Positions 23,687 through 32,182 of a stretch of DNA of 64,000 bases are shown one piece after another. The notes below the pieces were generated by a model. That model worked only from the letters and a program-made list of their open reading frames with translations, ran no database searches and had not been told where the DNA came from. Position 1 is the first letter of the stretch, and every line of letters begins with the position of its first letter. This DNA comes from Bacillus sp. DTU_2020_1000418_1_SI_GHA_SEK_038 (GTDB lineage: Bacteria; Bacillota; Bacilli; Bacillales; Cytobacillaceae), in NCBI RefSeq assembly GCF_032341175.1, contig NZ_CP135435.1, forward strand, positions 1,674,001 to 1,738,000, given 5' to 3'. Both the position numbers and the translations under genes were made by a program.

Positions 23687-25384
23687 GTGGAATCGGTCAT
23701 TCAACAAAAGGGAAAATCAACAGTTTTTAAAGAAAAAGCAAATAAAGTGCTTGGTATAAGCTTAGAGGACGCTAGAATATCGAAATCATATCTATCTGTT
23801 GCATTTATAGCGTTACTTCTTGGCGGATTGTTAGGGTTATTGCAAGGGTTAAATCGTGCTGGTCTTTTAGAATTACCAACATGGTTTAATTATTATCAAG
23901 TATTAACAGCACACGGTTTACTTCTAATTGTCGTGCTATCAGCTTTCTTTACAATTGGGTATTTTTATGCAGGACTTTCACATACATTAGGCGGTCTTCT
24001 TCCAAAAGTTAGAAAGATGGCTTGGATAGGTTTTTGGATGAAGATATTCGGTTTTGTGTTAGTAGTTATACCAATCGTAATGAATGAAGCATCGGTTATG
24101 TTTACCTTCTATCCACCAATGGCAGCTCATCCAGTCTTTTACTTTGGTTTAGTGTTTATCGTATTAGGTGTGTGGATGCTTTCAGCTGGAGCATTTATCA
24201 ATGTTGCGCACTGGAGAAAGATGAACAAAGGGCAGCATGTTCCAATTCTAGCATTCTTTGCTACTGGTGTATTTGTATTATTAGTCGGCGCAACTGCTTT
24301 TGTTGCGGTTGAAGTACTATTTATGATTATTCCATGGTCTCTAGGATGGGTTGATACAATCAATGTTATGGTTGCTCGTACACTATTCTGGGCATTTGGA
24401 CATACGGCAGTTAATATTTGGTATTTAACAGCAGTTTCAGCATGGTACGTCATTGTACCAAAAGTAATTGGAGGAACACGTTTTAATGACTATTTAACTC
24501 GTGTTGTAGTAATTGCATTAGTTATTATGAATATTACTGGTGGATTCCACCATCAAATCGTAGACCCAAGTATTTCAGAACCAGTTAAATTCATGCACGT
24601 ATTCATGAGTTTAGCAATTGGTTTCCCTTCTCTAATGACTGCTTACGCAATGTTTGCGGTATTTGAGCGTACTGGTAGAAGAAAAGGCGGAAAAGGACTT
24701 TTAGGTTGGTTTAAAAAGCTTCCATGGGGAGATGTTCGTTTCTTAGCTCCATTTATCGCAATGGCTGCCTTTGCACCAGCAGGAGCAGGCGGTATTGTTC
24801 AAAGTACGAACCAATTAGACCAAGTTGTTCATAATACAATGTGGGTTGTTGGCCACTTCCATTTAACATTAGGTATGTCCGTAGTTATGACATTCTTTGG
24901 AATTAGTTATTGGTTAGTCCCATATATTTCAAAACGAGTATTAACACCGCAAATGAATAAATTAGGTGTTATTCAAACGATTATTTGGACAATTGGTATG
25001 GTAATTATGTCCTTTTCAATGCACACTGTTGGATTATTTGGTTCACCAAGAAGAACGTCATTTACAACTTATGGCGACTTCTCAGCAACGTTAGGCTGGG
25101 ATCCATATATGACTGCGGTAGGTATTGGTGCATCACTCCTAATGGTCGCAGTAATTATTCAGGTGTATGCAGTATTTAATTTAATGTTCTTTGCTCCTAA
25201 AGGTGAAACAGAATTCCCAATTGCTGAAGTGGAAGAAGGAGAATCTAAAACTCCTTATATGACCGAGCGCTGGGGAGTTTGGGTTGTAGTTATGATCATA
25301 GTTGTTGCTATGGCATATGTATTGCCACTGACTGATATGATTGTAAATGCACCACCAGGTTCACCGCCATTTAAGACTTGGTAA
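23687..25384 (+). CDS. b(o/a)3-type cytochrome c oxidase subunit I
   Basis: Heme-copper oxidase subunit of 565 residues with about thirteen membrane helices. Heme and CuB ligand regions are visible: HGLLLIVV (low-spin heme His), HTAVNIWYLTAVSAWY (CuB His and cross-linked Tyr region), GGFHHQ (CuB His pair) and VGHFHLTLG (heme His pair). It lacks the D- and K-channel pattern of A-type enzymes, as in B-type ba3 oxidases, which have high oxygen affinity. No such cluster is at this place in B. subtilis. Codon use is slightly more regular than in neighbours, fitting high expression. Start: GTG 23687 behind AAGGGGGG. Confidence 0.92.
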   Translation: MESVIQQKGKSTVFKEKANKVLGISLEDARISKSYLSVAFIALLLGGLLGLLQGLNRAGLLELPTWFNYYQVLTAHGLLLIVVLSAFFTIGYFYAGLSHTLGGLLPKVRKMAWIGFWMKIFGFVLVVIPIVMNEASVMFTFYPPMAAHPVFYFGLVFIVLGVWMLSAGAFINVAHWRKMNKGQHVPILAFFATGVFVLLVGATAFVAVEVLFMIIPWSLGWVDTINVMVARTLFWAFGHTAVNIWYLTAVSAWYVIVPKVIGGTRFNDYLTRVVVIALVIMNITGGFHHQIVDPSISEPVKFMHVFMSLAIGFPSLMTAYAMFAVFERTGRRKGGKGLLGWFKKLPWGDVRFLAPFIAMAAFAPAGAGGIVQSTNQLDQVVHNTMWVVGHFHLTLGMSVVMTFFGISYWLVPYISKRVLTPQMNKLGVIQTIIWTIGMVIMSFSMHTVGLFGSPRRTSFTTYGDFSATLGWDPYMTAVGIGASLLMVAVIIQVYAVFNLMFFAPKGETEFPIAEVEEGESKTPYMTERWGVWVVVMIIVVAMAYVLPLTDMIVNAPPGSPPFKTW

Positions 25385-25387
25385 ATA

Positions 25388-25510
25388 GAAAAGCGGAGGC
25401 GCCTTGCTCACCCCCGACAAGCACAAGACGGGCCTTCCGGAAAGGTGTTCTTTACCTTTCTGGGAGGATCGGCTTGTGACCTCGAGGGGGTAGGCGCTGG
25501 AGCTAGACAG
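25388..25510 (+). repeat. Dispersed hairpin repeat, copy 1a (core module, plus orientation)
   Basis: This 123-bp element runs from GAAAAGCGGAGGCGCC to GGCGCTGGAGCTAGACAG. It folds into nested stems: terminal GGCGCC-like ends, CCCCC/GGGGG, and a long arm CACAAG...GGAAAGGT / ACCTTTC...CTTGTG with a 7-base loop. The same core occurs at 47665, 48268 and within 36244 and 61924. Confidence 0.85.
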
Positions 25511-25513
25511 AAC

Positions 25514-25692
25514 GAAAAGCGGAGGCGGCTCGTTCAGCCCCGACAAGTCCACCTCGAGGTCGACAAAACGCGACGTCCTCCCAAAAGCTCCGCTTTTGGT
25601 CGTGCGATGTGTCGCTGAAGTAGCTTTCCTTGTCCTGTCGCATTGTCGACACTAGTACGTCCTGTACATCGGGGCTAGCCGCTGCAGCTGGA
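25514..25692 (+). repeat. Dispersed repeat, copy 1b (module B, core hairpin deleted)
   Basis: A tandem partner of copy 1a that starts with the same GAAAAGCGGAGGCG end but lacks the long core hairpin. It carries module B: GTCGAC, GCGACGTCC, the stem CCAAAAGC-TCC-GCTTTTGG, TGTCGCATTGTCGAC and GTACGTCCTGTACATCGGGG. The right end is degenerate (GCTGCAGCTGGACA). Confidence 0.8.
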
Positions 25693-25707
25693 CATTGATT
25701 GACAATT

Positions 25708-25741
25708 GAGATAGCTCGAAGATAGGGCTATCTCTTTTTTA
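25708..25741 (+). terminator. Terminator after the oxidase genes and repeats
   Basis: GAGATAGC / GCTATCTC stem followed by T6. It separates the oxidase genes from sco. Confidence 0.8.
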
Positions 25742-25786
25742 TAAAAATCAAACAAAAGCAAAATAATGATTTGGGAAGTGATTTCC

Positions 25787-26419
25787 GTGATCAAAAACCG
25801 GCATAATACAATTGCTACCATCCTTGTATTATTGTTTGGCTGTGTGTTGTTTTTTATAGCGACAGATGGATTCCGAGCATTTACGGCAGAAACCGCGAGA
25901 GTGAATCAGCTGATGGAGGAAAAGCCCGTATTCCCTGATGTCACTTTAGAGGATAACAAAGGACGGAAATATCCGATTTCTGAGTTTGAAGATAAGTATA
26001 TATTCATTACATTTCTTTATACATCCTGTGCGACTGTCTGCCCTCAATTAGAAATGAATATGGCTCAAGTTTATGATTTGCTGCCAAGAAAATATATTGG
26101 AGAAGACATTGTTTTTTTGAGTATTAGCTTTGATCCGACTAGAGATGACCCAGCGACATTAGAAACATACAGAGAGGCTTTTAATAGCGATGGGGAAACT
26201 TGGAGGATGGCGAGAATACCTAATCAGGCTGAATTAGACTCTTTGCTGGAGAAGTTTGGCGTAATAGTAATTCCTGATGGGCTTGGGAATTTCACACATA
26301 ATTCAGCATTTTATTTAGTTGATAAAAAAGGCCGTTTAATCGATGTTATGGATTATACGGAGATTGAAGAAGCTGCTGCAAAGGTAACAAGCATTCTTGA
26401 AAATGAAGCGGGGGTGTAA
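25787..26419 (+). CDS. Sco family copper chaperone / thiol protein
   Basis: Membrane-anchored thioredoxin-fold protein of 210 residues. A membrane helix lies near residues 10-28. The copper/thiol site CATVC (Cys81, Cys85) and the distal His171 in THNSAF are all present. Sco proteins deliver copper to CuA of oxidase subunit II, so this probably matures the oxidase encoded just upstream. GTG at 25787 is my preferred start; the frame continues to an ATG at 25766. The next gene begins 3 bases after the stop, so the two are co-transcribed. Confidence 0.88.
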   Translation: MIKNRHNTIATILVLLFGCVLFFIATDGFRAFTAETARVNQLMEEKPVFPDVTLEDNKGRKYPISEFEDKYIFITFLYTSCATVCPQLEMNMAQVYDLLPRKYIGEDIVFLSISFDPTRDDPATLETYREAFNSDGETWRMARIPNQAELDSLLEKFGVIVIPDGLGNFTHNSAFYLVDKKGRLIDVMDYTEIEEAAAKVTSILENEAGV

Positions 26420-26422
26420 TTT

Positions 26423-26980
26423 ATGACACAAGTTTTCTATGCCTTTCTGTTATATATTTTCCTAATGCTTCCCCCTGTTGCTAATTTAGTGGAGTCAATT
26501 ATGATTACGCATATGCATATGCAAATGCCGTTGCTTGTTATCTCAGGATTTTTTATGGCACGCTTTTTTCTAATCCGATTTCCGCGTTTTTTCGAAAAAT
26601 GGAATAGCAATGGTATACCGGGAATTATTTTATTTATGATCATTGTTATATATTGGACAATACCAAGGACAATGGATGAGGCCTTGACGTTACAAAGTGT
26701 AGAGATTTTTAAATTTATCAGTTTACCTTTCTTGGCGGGAGTTCCACTTAGAGATAGTTGGAAAAAGCTCAGTTCGACAGGAAAAAACGTCATTATTATC
26801 ATTTTTACGATTAAGTATTTTGGGATGGGATTTTTATATATTTGGTCACCTGACCAATTATGCAACAATTATTTATTAATTGAACAATTAACCCTTGGTT
26901 GGGGGTTTTTGACGACTGCAATTGCACTGTTAATTTATTTGGTGTACAAACATTTTGTTGATCCTTCGCAATATGAATAG
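26423..26980 (+). CDS. Multi-pass membrane protein linked to the ba3 oxidase cluster
   Basis: Membrane protein of 185 residues with about six hydrophobic segments. Met/His-rich stretches are notable: the first loop reads MITHMHMQMP, and a later segment has WSPDQLCNNYLL. Such residues could bind copper or heme. Coupling to sco (3-base gap) suggests an oxidase assembly role; similar proteins accompany ba3 oxidases in other Bacillaceae as far as I recall. No exact family was assigned. Confidence 0.65.
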   Translation: MTQVFYAFLLYIFLMLPPVANLVESIMITHMHMQMPLLVISGFFMARFFLIRFPRFFEKWNSNGIPGIILFMIIVIYWTIPRTMDEALTLQSVEIFKFISLPFLAGVPLRDSWKKLSSTGKNVIIIIFTIKYFGMGFLYIWSPDQLCNNYLLIEQLTLGWGFLTTAIALLIYLVYKHFVDPSQYE

Positions 26981-27024
26981 AAGGAAGAAGGTGGAATTCA
27001 TTTTTGTAAACCATTGTAAAAGAT

Positions 27025-27073
27025 ACCCATAATCCAAGTGCATTTTTACAGCTTTGGGTTTTGGGTGTTTTTT
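27025..27073 (+). terminator. Terminator of the sco transcript
   Basis: ACCCATAATCCAAG pairs with CTTTGGGTTTTGGGT with few mismatches, followed by GTTTTTT. Confidence 0.75.
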
Positions 27074-27209
27074 GTCTAATGAAGGGGCTTTTAGTGTTTT
27101 AAAGCTTTTTCCTGTCAGAATCTGCAGTTATTTTACGAATAAAACTATCGTTCTATCCCTTTGTTTGTTGATAAAATGAGAATTATTAAGAAATGAAGGG
27201 GATGACAGA

Positions 27210-27866
27210 ATGAACAAGCTATTCATTAAAATTTTTCCAATAATTGTTGCGATAACTTTCACTTTTCCGGCATTAACGAAAGCAGAGGAGACTTTATCCA
27301 ACCGTGATGATGTCTTTGAATTTGTACAAGCTGCCTATCATGCTCAACTATCACTTGGAGAAAAACCTAGGGCAATGGATGAAATTGATAAAATACTGTC
27401 GCCATATTTTACTGAAGAAGCAAAAGGAATTTTTTTAGAAGAAAACCTTTTCTCTGAAAATGGTTTATTTATTACATATGGAACTGATTTTCCATTTTAT
27501 TATATTCCCTACTTTACCTATACTGATGATACGAAGCTTGTCTCTCAGGAAAATGAAATGTACCTTTTTGAGTTTTTCCCTGAGATGGATGAAGGTCCTG
27601 TTTCTTATGAGAGCCATTATGAAGGATTGTTATTAGCATACACTGTTGATGGATGGAGAATAGCTGAATTTCTTTATAATAATATTCCCGAGCAGGTAAT
27701 GCATCCAGAGAAGAAGCAAAAGGACTCACACTCAACCAGCATAGATCGTGAAGCCTATTATCAGAAAATAGTCCAGTCATCATTCCAGGTTGGCTTATGC
27801 ATGAATCCATTAGAGTTTTTAATTAAATATGGCGGTTATTGCTCAACTTTTATAAGTGGAAAATGA
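27210..27866 (+). CDS. Secreted protein of unknown function (possibly DUF3993)
   Basis: Protein of 218 residues with a cleavable signal peptide (cleavage likely after TKA near residue 25). The mature part has a helical start (RDDVFEFVQAAYHAQLSLGEKPR) and beta-rich centre with aromatic residues (LFITYGTDFPFYYIPYFTY). It resembles small Bacillus secreted proteins that I recall as DUF3993, with low certainty. The C-terminal extension contains two Cys residues. It is monocistronic. Confidence 0.6.
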   Translation: MNKLFIKIFPIIVAITFTFPALTKAEETLSNRDDVFEFVQAAYHAQLSLGEKPRAMDEIDKILSPYFTEEAKGIFLEENLFSENGLFITYGTDFPFYYIPYFTYTDDTKLVSQENEMYLFEFFPEMDEGPVSYESHYEGLLLAYTVDGWRIAEFLYNNIPEQVMHPEKKQKDSHSTSIDREAYYQKIVQSSFQVGLCMNPLEFLIKYGGYCSTFISGK

Positions 27867-27915
27867 GCAATTTAACAGAAATAAGTAGTTATTCTTTAAT
27901 CTCTAGTATCTCTTT

Positions 27916-28128
27916 TTACCTTTCTAAATCAAAACCGGTGATAACTTCTTCTCCAATTACGATAGTTGGAGTAGAAAATGATTGGTATTTATTGATTAAT
28001 TCATTTCTTGCCTTTTGATCTTTTTTAATATCTTTTGTGGTAAAAGAAAAGCTGTATTCACTTAAAAATCTTTTCGTTATTTCACAAGGCGGGCAATCCG
28101 GCTGTGTATAAATGGTAATTTCTTTCAT
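27916..28128 (-). CDS. Glutaredoxin / NrdH-like thiol protein
   Basis: Thioredoxin-fold protein of 70 residues with active site Cys12-Pro-Pro-Cys15. The cis-proline region STPTIVIGEEVITGFD is complete. It is a cytoplasmic dithiol reductant whose partner cannot be read from context. It faces the secreted protein gene convergently. Confidence 0.85.
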   Translation of the reverse strand: MKEITIYTQPDCPPCEITKRFLSEYSFSFTTKDIKKDQKARNELINKYQSFSTPTIVIGEEVITGFDLER

Positions 28129-28185
28129 TAAGGCTCCCTCACTTTCATTTCTATATTAGTGTAAAAGACAGGAGAATTTCAATCA

Positions 28186-28347
28186 ATGAAGCTTGAAACA
28201 ATAATGATGACATTCAGTTCATTGCCTTTAACACTTAATTTAGCCGTTTCCCAAAAGAAAAAAGAGAAAAATAATATTTTTTTATTGTACAATCAGCTTA
28301 CATTAATTTATGCTGTTAATATTGGTATGAAGAGGAATGAGACCTGA
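28186..28347 (+). CDS. Possible small protein (53 residues), weakly supported
   Basis: An ATG frame with AGGAG ten bases upstream encodes a peptide with a hydrophobic start (IMMTFSSLPLTLNLAVS), a Lys run (KKKEKNN) and a hydrophobic second half. I do not recognise it. It lies in an AT-rich gap where chance frames are common. Confidence 0.25.
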   Translation: MKLETIMMTFSSLPLTLNLAVSQKKKEKNNIFLLYNQLTLIYAVNIGMKRNET

Positions 28348-28436
28348 ATTTTCGAAATTTAGTTATTTAGGATAGAAACATGCCAAAAGAGAAACCTAAA
28401 TATAATGTTTAAGGTTTTTGTGAAAGGAGAGGGAGC

Positions 28437-28673
28437 ATGTCACAGCTTCAAGGGATATTAACACGTTTAAAAAACTTACAGGAACAATCAACAGGCGGAG
28501 AGCCAATGCAACGTTTTTTTGAGGTGAACGGCGAACGAAAATGTCAGGTAACCTACCAGCCAAAGAGTGAAATGTTTGAGCTGGAGGTCTATAATGAAAA
28601 GGAAAAACCTAAAAGGTATCAATTTGATAATATTGATATGATTACGATTGAAATTTTTGATCTAATTCAATAA
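28437..28673 (+). CDS. ykuJ: YkuJ family protein
   Basis: Protein of 78 residues matching the YkuJ family (79 residues in B. subtilis). It begins MSQLQGILTRLKNLQEQ and continues with beta strands (QRFFEVNGERKCQVTYQPKSEMFELEVY). A structure of the family is known, its function is not. ATG follows GGAGAGGGAG. In B. subtilis ykuK and ykzF follow; here darB is next after a terminator. Confidence 0.88.
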   Translation: MSQLQGILTRLKNLQEQSTGGEPMQRFFEVNGERKCQVTYQPKSEMFELEVYNEKEKPKRYQFDNIDMITIEIFDLIQ

Positions 28674-28680
28674 ACCATCT

Positions 28681-28710
28681 GAAAGGGAGCCAATTAAGGT
28701 TCCCTTTTTC
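28681..28710 (+). terminator. Terminator after ykuJ
   Basis: GAAAGGGAGCC / GGTTCCCTTTTTC stem with a T-rich 3' arm. Confidence 0.8.
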
Positions 28711-28808
28711 AAATCATTTTGAGGATAGTGGAACTTAATAGGAGCAACTAAATGAAAACTGTGATAAACTAAAATAGATTGATAATAATAATTTGAGGGG
28801 TTTCGGCG

Positions 28809-29255
28809 ATGATCAGTCTTTACAGCGGGGAGTTTTTAGAAAATAATATCCGTAATTTTATGATACCTTCAGAACGGGTAGCACATGTGCAAATTGGCAA
28901 TAATTTAGAGCATGCTCTTTTAGTGTTAACAAAAAGCGGCTACACGGCCATTCCTGTACTTGATCCGTATTATAAACTTCATGGCTTAATAAGTACCCCG
29001 TTAATCATGGACTCAATTCTAGGCCTTGAGAGAATTGAATTTGAACAGCTAGAAGAAAAGCGCGTAGAAGAAGTAATGAATCGGAAAATTCCAAGATTAA
29101 ACATTAATTCATCCATCCAGGATTCAGTTGCTTTATTAATCGACAATCCATTCCTATGCGTTGAGAATGAAGATGGTTTTTTTGAAGGAATATTTACACG
29201 AAGAACCATAATGATTGAGTTAAATAAACAAATTCGAAAAAATAGTAAAAACTAA
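28809..29255 (+). CDS. darB: c-di-AMP binding CBS protein DarB (CbpB)
   Basis: Protein of 148 residues made of two CBS domains (about 15-75 and 85-140), matching B. subtilis YkuL/DarB. In B. subtilis, DarB without c-di-AMP stimulates the (p)ppGpp synthetase Rel and pyruvate carboxylase. That is noteworthy since pycA is in this same window. Blocks MIPSERVAHVQIGNNLEHALLVL and YTAIPVLDPYYKLHGLIS are typical. ATG follows GAGGGG. Confidence 0.9.
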   Translation: MISLYSGEFLENNIRNFMIPSERVAHVQIGNNLEHALLVLTKSGYTAIPVLDPYYKLHGLISTPLIMDSILGLERIEFEQLEEKRVEEVMNRKIPRLNINSSIQDSVALLIDNPFLCVENEDGFFEGIFTRRTIMIELNKQIRKNSKN

Positions 29256-29256
29256 T

Positions 29257-29286
29257 GCTCCCTTTTAAGGGAGCTTGATTTTTTTT
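29257..29286 (+). terminator. Terminator after darB
   Basis: GCTCCCTT / AAGGGAGC stem directly after the stop codon, then TTGATTTTTTTT. Confidence 0.88.
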
Positions 29287-29348
29287 ACAGATAAGTACGT
29301 ATACTAAATTAATTATGGGGAGCGAAAAGATTCTAGGAGGATAATTGA

Positions 29349-30872
29349 TTGGAACAGGTTATTGAAAAATCATTCATACATAAAGATAAAAAACAAACAA
29401 GACGACCTTTAGTACTAGCTTCAGTCATGCTAGCTATGTTTATGGGGGCAATAGAGGCAACAATTGTGTCAACTGCAATGCCAGTGATTGTAGGGGATTT
29501 AGGTGGATTTTCTTTATATAGCTGGGTGTTTTCTTCATATTTACTGATGAATGCAGTGACTGTGCTTATTTATGGGAAGCTATCTGATCTATTTGGAAGA
29601 AAACCAATTTTAATTATAGGGATTATCATTTTCTTAATTGGCTCCATATTATGCGGATTTGCGCAGTCCATGAAAATGCTCATCATCTTTAGATTAATTC
29701 AGGGCTTTGGCGCAGGTGCTGTTATGCCGATTGCCACTACAATTGTCGGTGATATTTATACGAAGGAAGAGAGAGCCAAAATCCAAGGGTATTTATCAAG
29801 TGTATGGGGTATATCTGCTATTATGGGTCCAGCTGTCGGAGGAATTTTAGTTGAATATGTTAGCTGGCATTATGTGTTTTGGATTAATATCCCTCTTGGC
29901 ATTTTGGCCATTATTGGGATTGCGAAATTTCTTCATGAAAATATTGAAAAGAAAAAGCCTCAGATTGATTATATAGGTGCCTTTCTTCTGACGGTTTCCA
30001 TTTCATCATTAATGATTGTTCTTGTAGAAGGTGGAGTCAATTGGGCTTGGTCTTCTCCAAAGGCCATTAGCTTAATAGGCATCAGCTTACTAGCTTTCCT
30101 ATTATTTGTTATTCAGGAGAAAAGAACACCAGAACCAATGATGCCTTTCAGTATATGGAAAGAGCGTTCAATCCTTATCGCAAACTTAGCTTCCTTAACG
30201 ACTGGGGTTATTTTAATAGGGATATCGAGCTTTCTTCCGGCATTTGTACAAGGTGTGATGGAGCGCTCGCCCATTGTAGCTGGATTTACGTTAACAACCA
30301 TGTCTATTGGATGGCCACTCGCTTCATGGTCAGCAGGTCGATTATTGTTAAAAATCGGGTTTAGAAGCACATCAATTATCGGTGGTTTATCTCTCATTTT
30401 AGGATGTATTGTGTTTTCTACTCTTTCACCCGAGGCAGGACCGCTTTGGGCTGCATGTGGATCTTTCCTTGTCGGTGTTGGAATGGGCTTAACCTTAACG
30501 ACCTTTATTGTTTCCATCCAGAGTACTGTCAGCTGGCATCAAAGAGGAATAGCAACAGCTGCCAATATGTTTATGAGAAATTTAGGAAATACAATTGGAG
30601 CGGCCTTACTAGGCGGTATACTAAATAATCGCATTATGTTCTACTTTAAGGAAAAAGGGCAAGGGGCTGCAGAAGATTTAACAATTGACTCCACGAATAT
30701 TCTCTTAAATGAAGAGGAAAGAAATAAGCTTGCTGGAGGAGTAAAAGCATTGCTTCAAGATGGCCTTACTTTTTCTTTGCAATCCGTCTATTATACCGTG
30801 CTGATTTTTGCTGTGGTCAGCTTTGTCCTGATTATGTTACTTCCGAAAAAAGAACCAGGCTCTGCAAAGTAA
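29349..30872 (+). CDS. MFS drug exporter, DHA2 (14-helix) family
   Basis: Membrane transporter of 507 residues with about fourteen helices. Motif A is GKLSDLFGRKP, motif C is in MGPAVGGILVEY, and the block GFGAGAVMPIATTIVGDIY is typical of EmrB/QacA-type proton-drug antiporters. The start is TTG 29349, seven bases after TAGGAGG. No regulator gene of its own is adjacent; ccpC downstream has another role. The stop codon sits inside the loop of the terminator hairpin. Confidence 0.88.
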   Translation: MEQVIEKSFIHKDKKQTRRPLVLASVMLAMFMGAIEATIVSTAMPVIVGDLGGFSLYSWVFSSYLLMNAVTVLIYGKLSDLFGRKPILIIGIIIFLIGSILCGFAQSMKMLIIFRLIQGFGAGAVMPIATTIVGDIYTKEERAKIQGYLSSVWGISAIMGPAVGGILVEYVSWHYVFWINIPLGILAIIGIAKFLHENIEKKKPQIDYIGAFLLTVSISSLMIVLVEGGVNWAWSSPKAISLIGISLLAFLLFVIQEKRTPEPMMPFSIWKERSILIANLASLTTGVILIGISSFLPAFVQGVMERSPIVAGFTLTTMSIGWPLASWSAGRLLLKIGFRSTSIIGGLSLILGCIVFSTLSPEAGPLWAACGSFLVGVGMGLTLTTFIVSIQSTVSWHQRGIATAANMFMRNLGNTIGAALLGGILNNRIMFYFKEKGQGAAEDLTIDSTNILLNEEERNKLAGGVKALLQDGLTFSLQSVYYTVLIFAVVSFVLIMLLPKKEPGSAK

Positions 30873-30889
30873 TTGCAGAGCCTTTTTCG
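30858..30889 (+). terminator. Terminator overlapping the MFS stop codon
   Basis: AGGCTCTGCAA / TTGCAGAGCCT perfect stem; the TAA stop (30870-30872) lies in the 5-base loop. T5 follows. Confidence 0.88.
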
Positions 30890-30969
30890 TAATAAAATAA
30901 TTCATCAACAAAAATGAAACTTTAAACTATTTAGGTTATAGTATAAGAAAAAAAGAACGGAGTGAATAT

Positions 30970-31872
30970 ATGTCATCACTTTCTGAGTTTCACTTTCTTT
31001 CTGTCCTTGCTCAGGAAATGAATATGAGGAAGGCTGCAGAGAGATTATTTGTTTCACAGCCCGCTTTATCTCAACGCTTGCAAACGATTGAGAAGGAGTG
31101 GGGAGAAAAATTATTTGTCCGTTCTCAAAAGGGCTTATCTTTAACACCTGCTGGGGAGCTTGTCATAAAATTTATTAATGAGGTTATTACAAAAGAGGAA
31201 AAGGTTAGAGAATCCATCCATGCTCTCAATTCAGAAGTTCATGGTACATTAAAGATAGCTGTTGCATCCATTGTGGGGCAAAATTGGCTTCCACAAGTAT
31301 TAAAGAAATTCGTAACCCGCTACCCCCAAGCAAAAGTTTCCCTCCTGACCGGCTGGAGCAGCGAAATATTAAAATCGATATATGAAGATCAAGTACATAT
31401 TGGAATTATTCGGGGAACACCAGATTGGAAGGGGATAAAAATTCATCTTTTTAAGGACCCGCTTTATTTAGTAGATACTGAAATCACTTCACCTGAACAG
31501 ATCTTAAATACGGATAGGCCATTTATTCAATTTAAAAGTGATTCAAACTATTTTCAGGAAATTCAAGATTGGTGGCTGAGGACATTCAAAACAGCTCCAA
31601 AAAGGACAATAGTTGTTGATCAGATTGAAACATGTAAGCAAATGACATTCAACGGGATAGGTTATGCCATCCTGCCTGCCATTACTTTAAATGGAGCGGA
31701 GAAGAACATATTTAAGGTTCCATTATTGGATGAGCATGATCTTCCCTTACAACGGGATACATGGCTGCTTGGCTATGAATCCGCCTTCCAGCTCAAGCAA
31801 GTACAAGCCTTCGTTGAGTTAATAAAGGAATTTATCGAAGAAGAAGGAAATGAAGATAGGAGCAGTGAATAG
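30970..31872 (+). CDS. ccpC: LysR-family regulator CcpC
   Basis: Regulator of 300 residues: N-terminal winged HTH with RKAAERLFVSQPALSQRLQTIEKEWG and a C-terminal periplasmic-binding-like effector domain (from about 90). It follows B. subtilis CcpC closely, including WSSEILKSIYEDQVHIGIIRG and VDQIETCKQM. CcpC is the citrate-responsive repressor of citZ and citB. The gene lies in the ykuL-ccpC-ykuU order as in B. subtilis, though flavodoxin and dap genes found between in that species are missing here. Confidence 0.93.
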   Translation: MSSLSEFHFLSVLAQEMNMRKAAERLFVSQPALSQRLQTIEKEWGEKLFVRSQKGLSLTPAGELVIKFINEVITKEEKVRESIHALNSEVHGTLKIAVASIVGQNWLPQVLKKFVTRYPQAKVSLLTGWSSEILKSIYEDQVHIGIIRGTPDWKGIKIHLFKDPLYLVDTEITSPEQILNTDRPFIQFKSDSNYFQEIQDWWLRTFKTAPKRTIVVDQIETCKQMTFNGIGYAILPAITLNGAEKNIFKVPLLDEHDLPLQRDTWLLGYESAFQLKQVQAFVELIKEFIEEEGNEDRSSE

Positions 31873-32182
31873 AAGAGTTACGGGGAGCATTTTATTTTAT
31901 TCCGAATGAGATATTTGGTAAAATTATGATGAAACAAAGATATTTAAGATAAGACTGACTTTAATTATTTGATTAAATACTGCAAAATAAGGGTAAAACA
32001 TGTAATGGGTTTTCTATCAAATTAATTAATTTGATTTTTAATAATAGATATTTAATTAAATTAATTACAATTTGACATTGACTTCAAATCTTTAGTCATC
32101 TATACTTGTATTTGTGTACAAGACTTTAAATGAGAAACTGATTAATATATTCTCATTTAATTAATTAATGGAGGGATTACAT
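31873..32182 (+). promoter_or_regulatory. Upstream region of ykuU: promoter and palindrome
   Basis: A 310-base AT-rich region. TTGACT (32078-32083), 17 bases and TATACT (32101-32106) form a good SigA promoter with an A/T-rich UP-like stretch before it. A perfect 20-bp palindrome ATCAAATTAATTAATTTGAT lies at 32016-32035, about 43 bases upstream of the -35 box, and could be an activator or repressor site. Neither a PerR nor a Fur box was recognised. Confidence 0.65.

Noticed and set aside
25514..25692. Clustered SalI, SpeI and XhoI sites looking like a cloning polylinker
   Set aside because: The same sites recur in diverged, genome-embedded copies on both strands with a conserved hairpin context, so this is a natural repeat and not vector sequence.
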